Assembly (NCBI GenBank): GCA_028710565.1
Contig: JAQTTV010000025.1
Location: 1 to 47,445, forward strand
Source: Gallionella sp.
Lineage (GTDB): Bacteria > Pseudomonadota > Gammaproteobacteria > Burkholderiales > Gallionellaceae
DNA length: 47,445 bases
Direction: 5' to 3'
In this document: positions 45,601 through 47,445 of the stretch, piece by piece
How the letters are laid out: each line of letters opens with the position of its first letter
Position numbering within the stretch: position 1 is the stretch's first letter
Program-made: the position numbers and the translations under genes
The notes under the pieces: generated by a model
Told to the model about the DNA's origin: nothing
What the model saw: the letters and a program-made list of their open reading frames with translations, nothing else
The model's database searches: none

Positions 45601-45939
45601 TTTCAAGACGGCGAAGTTCCCATTTTTCTGATTAGCTTAAAAGCGGGCGGCGTGGGTCTCAACCTCACCACCGCCGACACCGTTATTCACTACGACCCGT
45701 GGTGGAATCCCGCCGCCGAAAATCAAGCCTCGGACCGCGCCCATCGCCTAGGGCAACAAAAAAATGTGTTTGTTTACAAGCTGGTAGTAGCAGGCAGTAT
45801 CGAAGAAAAAATCCTCGCCCTGCAAGAGAAAAAAGCCATCCTCGCAGCAGGCATCTTGTCCGAAGACACCAACAGCATGAGCAAATTCGGCGCAGAAGAC
45901 ATCGCCGCGCTATTGGCCCCGTTACCGAGTGAGGAGTGA
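42673..45939 (+). CDS. SNF2-family helicase with N-terminal SWIM zinc finger
   Basis: A 1088-residue Swi2/Snf2 ATPase that moves on double-stranded DNA, of a type (HepA/RapA-like superfamily) whose precise role in bacteria is mostly unknown. The SWIM motif is Cys73-x-Cys75-x5-Cys81-x-His83 (MCSCPMRQDCKH). Motif I is DDMGLGKTAQT (about 645-655), motif II DEAQ (about 744-747), motif III CLTGTPLENHLGELW, and the C-terminal lobe has VFSQFTTML and motif VI QASDRAHRLGQ (about 1018-1028). About 500 residues lie between the finger and the motor. The start is ATG 42673. It is complete and stands alone, so no partner is suggested. Confidence 0.93.
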   Translation: MVPSRSYTQADIARWYSPRELQKGRICLPAVRNLAFKDFEITAQVQGTAPQPYRVRIIFRANKNQQITLQTMCSCPMRQDCKHTAAVLMAGLHATSQLPHVSEVVLAWAEMFKQPYKLPTASTPTDGLYYFLNMSKGDYYPAISLFKGKRKFKGAYPDGLKPWELNDRVFMKPPQFVREEDLTILRLLWRQGRTVEGWALIGETGHALLTQLLASERFCLAARTSTRIAEVPKLLKSGETRAGQLVWQVDDTGRRVIQLQSQNAPLVLPLPEATWYVDRATGEVGQLTLTQSPWRVMQLLDMPPLSEPDLPVVAEVLRESVPDLPMPGVIQLRRMEDGLRPRLTLETVQVPWMDRFRGYGYGPQTIDIASVNLCYGEAILPLNHEGEFFTLEQGETVRVVRDFAAEVRRVKSLVQYGLKEMPPSTWVRDVPTYCLHDAAAWQGFMQENLPQLRTAGWEVVMTPDFRHLVLEVESWEADFQATEDGWFNLDMGIVVNGQRLPLAPLLHALFKREAQWLDADQLANMPEEQPVTLQLPEGGRVQVPAGRIKPLARTLIELFDGHGTGDTLPLSRFDVARIAALTDMAHWQFKDQAAVTTLAQQLRQTSGIQAIEPPTGFGIQLRPYQQEGLAWLQYLRAQGLGGILADDMGLGKTAQTLAHLLLEKQSGRMDKPSLVVLPTSLIFNWKHEAARFAPSLKMLSLHGKERAAHFDSIPQHDVILTTYPLLWRDEDALAKYDYHLLILDEAQMVKNVTSQAAQVVRKLNARHRLCLTGTPLENHLGELWAQFDFLLPGLLGNSKTFTKAWRTPIEKQGNVLRRELLAKRIKPFILRRRKEDVARELPEKTVIVRSVELANAQRDLYETVRVAMDERVRTEIASKGLARSHIVLLDALLKLRQVCCDPRLVKLSQAQKVKESAKLTLLMDMLPELVNEGRRVLVFSQFTTMLGFIAEALDKAKLGYVMLTGDTQDRESVVSRFQDGEVPIFLISLKAGGVGLNLTTADTVIHYDPWWNPAAENQASDRAHRLGQQKNVFVYKLVVAGSIEEKILALQEKKAILAAGILSEDTNSMSKFGAEDIAALLAPLPSEE

Positions 45940-45965
45940 AGGCGTGGACGTGCGATAAAAAACAG

Positions 45966-46012
45966 GTCTCCCCTCGCCCACTTGTGGGAGAGGGGCAGGG
46001 GGAGAGGGTGTG
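45966..46012. repeat. C/G-rich palindromic repeat after the helicase gene
   Basis: CTCCCCTCGCCCACTTGTGG, then GAGAGGGGCAGGGGGAGAGG. The palindrome CCCACTTGTGGG with surrounding C- and G-runs resembles the left arm of family 1 but is a diverged variant. It lies 27 nt after the helicase stop and could help end its transcript. Confidence 0.5.
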
Positions 46013-46089
46013 CCGAAGACGTGAATCCTATCGTTCCGCCCTAGTAAGCCAACGTACAAAAACCTCGCATTTGGGCGGCACATAAAATC

Positions 46090-46117
46090 TTGCTTTTTTG
46101 TAGTGCATCACTATACT
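46090..46117 (+). promoter_or_regulatory. Promoter and operator of the second TA pair
   Basis: TTGCTT (46090-46095) and TATACT (46112-46117) with a 16-bp spacer. TAGTG-CAT-CACTA (46101-46113) forms a small inverted repeat overlapping the -10, a good site for repression by the encoded ribbon-helix-helix antitoxin. Confidence 0.45.
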
Positions 46118-46152
46118 TACCGCTACAAATTCACTTTCTCGGTATGCACACC

Positions 46153-46440
46153 ATGACTGCCACCACCTTCCCCATGTCGATACGCATTGATGCTGGCGCA
46201 CGCGAAAAACTCAAACAAATTGCCGCACGCCAAAAACGCACGGCACACGCACTGGCAACCGAAGCAATCAATAATTTGATTGAACAAGAAGAGAAGAAAC
46301 ACGCATGGAATCAAAGCTGTGTCGATGCATTACATCATTATGATGAAACGGGATTACACGCTACTCATGTCGAAGTGATGACGTGGATGGATTCATTGGG
46401 GACAGAAAAGGAATTACCGACACCAACATGCCATAGATAA
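46153..46440 (+). CDS. Ribbon-helix-helix (CopG/ParD-like) antitoxin
   Basis: A 95-residue protein beginning ATTFPMSIRIDAGAREKLKQIA, which fits a ribbon-helix-helix: a short strand (FPMSIRI) and two helices (GAREKLKQIAARQ and AHALATEAINNLIEQEE). The rest is an acidic and flexible toxin-binding tail. It should neutralise the ParE-like toxin encoded next and repress its own promoter. ATG 46144 (three codons earlier) is an equal alternative; a still longer frame to 46090 runs over the promoter. Stop TAA is at 46438-46440. Confidence 0.75.
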   Translation: MTATTFPMSIRIDAGAREKLKQIAARQKRTAHALATEAINNLIEQEEKKHAWNQSCVDALHHYDETGLHATHVEVMTWMDSLGTEKELPTPTCHR

Positions 46441-46466
46441 ACTACTCAAAAGCTGCGCTGGCAGAC

Positions 46467-46733
46467 TTGGAAAGAATCACCCAATACCTGCTTTCGAGAG
46501 ACAAAGAAGTGGCAAAGCGGGCAATCAAAACCATTCGTGATGCACTCCAACGACTTACCGTTTTCCCCGAAAGTTTCCGCCCTGTTCCTGACATGATCTA
46601 TCACCGCGAAATGGTGATTGATTTCGGCAGTAGCGGCTATATTGCCCTGTTTCGACACCTGCCAAATGGGGATATTACGATTGCCAGAATCAAACACCAA
46701 CTGGAAAACGCTTACCCGCAAGATTTAGTGTAA
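46467..46733 (+). CDS. ParE-like toxin, start codon apparently lost
   Basis: From TTG 46467 it has 88 residues: ERITQYLLSRDKEVAKRAI, TVFPESFRPVPDMIYHREM, VIDFGSSGYIALFRHL and DITIARIKHQLENAYP, the strand-helix-strand order of ParE/RelE toxins. Family members usually begin about ten residues earlier, and here the frame does continue upstream as NYSKAALADLERI. It opens at ATA 46437, overlapping the antitoxin stop TAA where an ATGA overlap would be expected. An ATG at 46428 is followed after one codon by TAG. The toxin is thus made from a non-standard start, shortened, or silent. Confidence 0.7.
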   Translation: MERITQYLLSRDKEVAKRAIKTIRDALQRLTVFPESFRPVPDMIYHREMVIDFGSSGYIALFRHLPNGDITIARIKHQLENAYPQDLV

Positions 46734-46787
46734 ACCGTTTGCAGGATGGACGAAATCCACATAAATTTGTGCTTCCTTAGGGGACAG

Positions 46788-47312
46788 CTACGCATGAATT
46801 TCAATCGGTGTGCCATTTGGAACGACACGCCAAATTTCTTCAATCTCTTCGTTGCTAACTGCAATACATCCAGCAGTCCAATCAACCAGCCAATGAAATC
46901 GACTAAAGAACCCCGTGCCGTTGCGAAGACCATGAATCATGATCATGCCTCCAGGAGATTCGCCTTGCTGCTTAGCATGGGCAATTTGTTCGGGATTGGG
47001 ATAAGACACATGCAACGACAAATGAAATTTGCTTTGCGGGTTACGAGTATCAATCGTGTACCGTCCCTCTGGCGTTTTTCCGTCGCCTTCCCGTTCCTTT
47101 GCACCGATTGGTTCAGAACCAAGCGCCACACGATATTCGCGTAGCACATCGCCGCCTTTCAACAGAACAAGCTTGCGCTCGGATTTATACACAACGATTC
47201 GATCAGCCGTCAGCCCCTGAGCCAAGGCATTGCGCGGCCATTTGGCATAGCAGACGAACACCCCCATCGAGAGAAATAGTATCGCGATGACTATCAACAA
47301 AGTACGAGACAT
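46788..47312 (-). CDS. L,D-transpeptidase (YkuD domain), membrane-anchored
   Basis: A 174-residue protein with one N-terminal hydrophobic helix (about 4-22; LLIVIAILFLSMGVFV), probably an uncleaved anchor, and a YkuD domain. Catalytic motif: His127-Gly in MIMIHGLRNG and Cys149 in DWTAGCIAVSN, the usual HG...(S/T)xGC arrangement. These enzymes form L,D-crosslinks in peptidoglycan or attach proteins to it; this short single-domain form lacks LysM or other binding domains. AGGA precedes ATG 47312 at good spacing. It is convergent with the toxin gene, 54 bp away. A role in fixing surface proteins is possible but unsupported. Confidence 0.88.
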   Translation of the reverse strand: MSRTLLIVIAILFLSMGVFVCYAKWPRNALAQGLTADRIVVYKSERKLVLLKGGDVLREYRVALGSEPIGAKEREGDGKTPEGRYTIDTRNPQSKFHLSLHVSYPNPEQIAHAKQQGESPGGMIMIHGLRNGTGFFSRFHWLVDWTAGCIAVSNEEIEEIWRVVPNGTPIEIHA

Positions 47313-47317
47313 GCGAT

Positions 47318-47380
47318 TCCTAACGAGTAAGGTTAGGTCGTGATCGCGAAGCGAGCCACGACCTGAACCGTTTGTTGGAC
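47318..47380. other. attC-like imperfect hairpin
   Basis: TCCTAAC (47318-47324) and GTTGGAC (47374-47380) border a strong stem AGGTCGTG / CACGACCT (47335-47342, 47357-47364). GGTT / AACC extends the stem with one unpaired base, and TCGC-GAA-GCGA lies in the loop. The order resembles integron attC sites (RYYYAAC...GTTRRRY), with one mismatch in one core. On the minus strand GTTAGGA lies five bases before the transpeptidase ATG, as in cassettes. It could equally be a simple repeat palindrome. Confidence 0.3.
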
Positions 47381-47445
47381 AAGCCTGGTGATGTTGCAGT
47401 GAATCTCGTTATGGAAATATCTCGCTGACTGTGGCGGTGCGACTG

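Noticed and set aside
1..47445. CRISPR arrays
   Set aside because: The repeats found are palindromic dispersed elements or coding repeats of 400-430 bp; no regular 25-40-bp repeats with unique spacers are present.

Overview
The window is bacterial chromosome from a Gram-negative proteobacterium. The core cluster ribF-ileS-lspA-ispH-thiO and the pair uvrC-pgsA are typical of beta- and gammaproteobacteria; I cannot place the organism more precisely. No rRNA, tRNA or CRISPR array was seen. Intergenic spaces are crowded with short palindromic repeats.

Layout. 1-839: tail of a possible transposase and a type II toxin-antitoxin pair. 893-2579: manganese exporter mntP and a membrane-protein gene broken by a 74-bp partial duplication. 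2931-5249: divergent aminotransferase and birA genes. 5450-26977 (minus strand): a 21.5-kb locus of five exported or outer-membrane proteins. In transcription order these are a small one-domain protein (170 aa), a DUF11-type protein (946 aa), a DUF11/SdrD-like protein with a predicted C-terminal outer-membrane beta-barrel (2115 aa), an OmpA-type peptidoglycan-binding protein (370 aa) and a giant DUF11 repeat protein (3416 aa). 27498-30572: a divergent OmpR-type response regulator and a convergent sensor kinase with an NMT1/THI5-like sensory domain. 31018-37400: ribF, ileS, lspA, ispH and thiO, the last four overlapping. 37521-42300 (minus): an unknown lipoprotein, dnaB, pgsA and uvrC. 42673-45939: a SWIM/SNF2 helicase. 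46153-47312: a second toxin-antitoxin pair, whose toxin seems to have lost its ATG, and an L,D-transpeptidase. An attC-like hairpin lies at the right edge.

The most interesting unit is the five-gene surface locus. The 946- and 3416-aa proteins share a C-terminal module of roughly 230-300 residues; the 946- and 2115-aa proteins share an N-terminal module. The third product has a barrel and the fourth can hold peptidoglycan. A reasonable inference is an outer-membrane platform that exports or holds giant disulfide-stapled Ig-like fibres. Consecutive hairpins between genes suggest graded expression, and a palindrome-rich control region separates the locus from the response-regulator gene.

The second main result is a family of 108-131-bp terminal-inverted-repeat elements (five copies). 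Their ends resemble GGAGRCACTGAT, and three copies have perfect 4-bp flanking duplications (TTAA, TTAT, CTAG). They look like IS5-type miniature transposable elements. One copy ends the sensor-kinase gene and another abuts the -10 box of uvrC.
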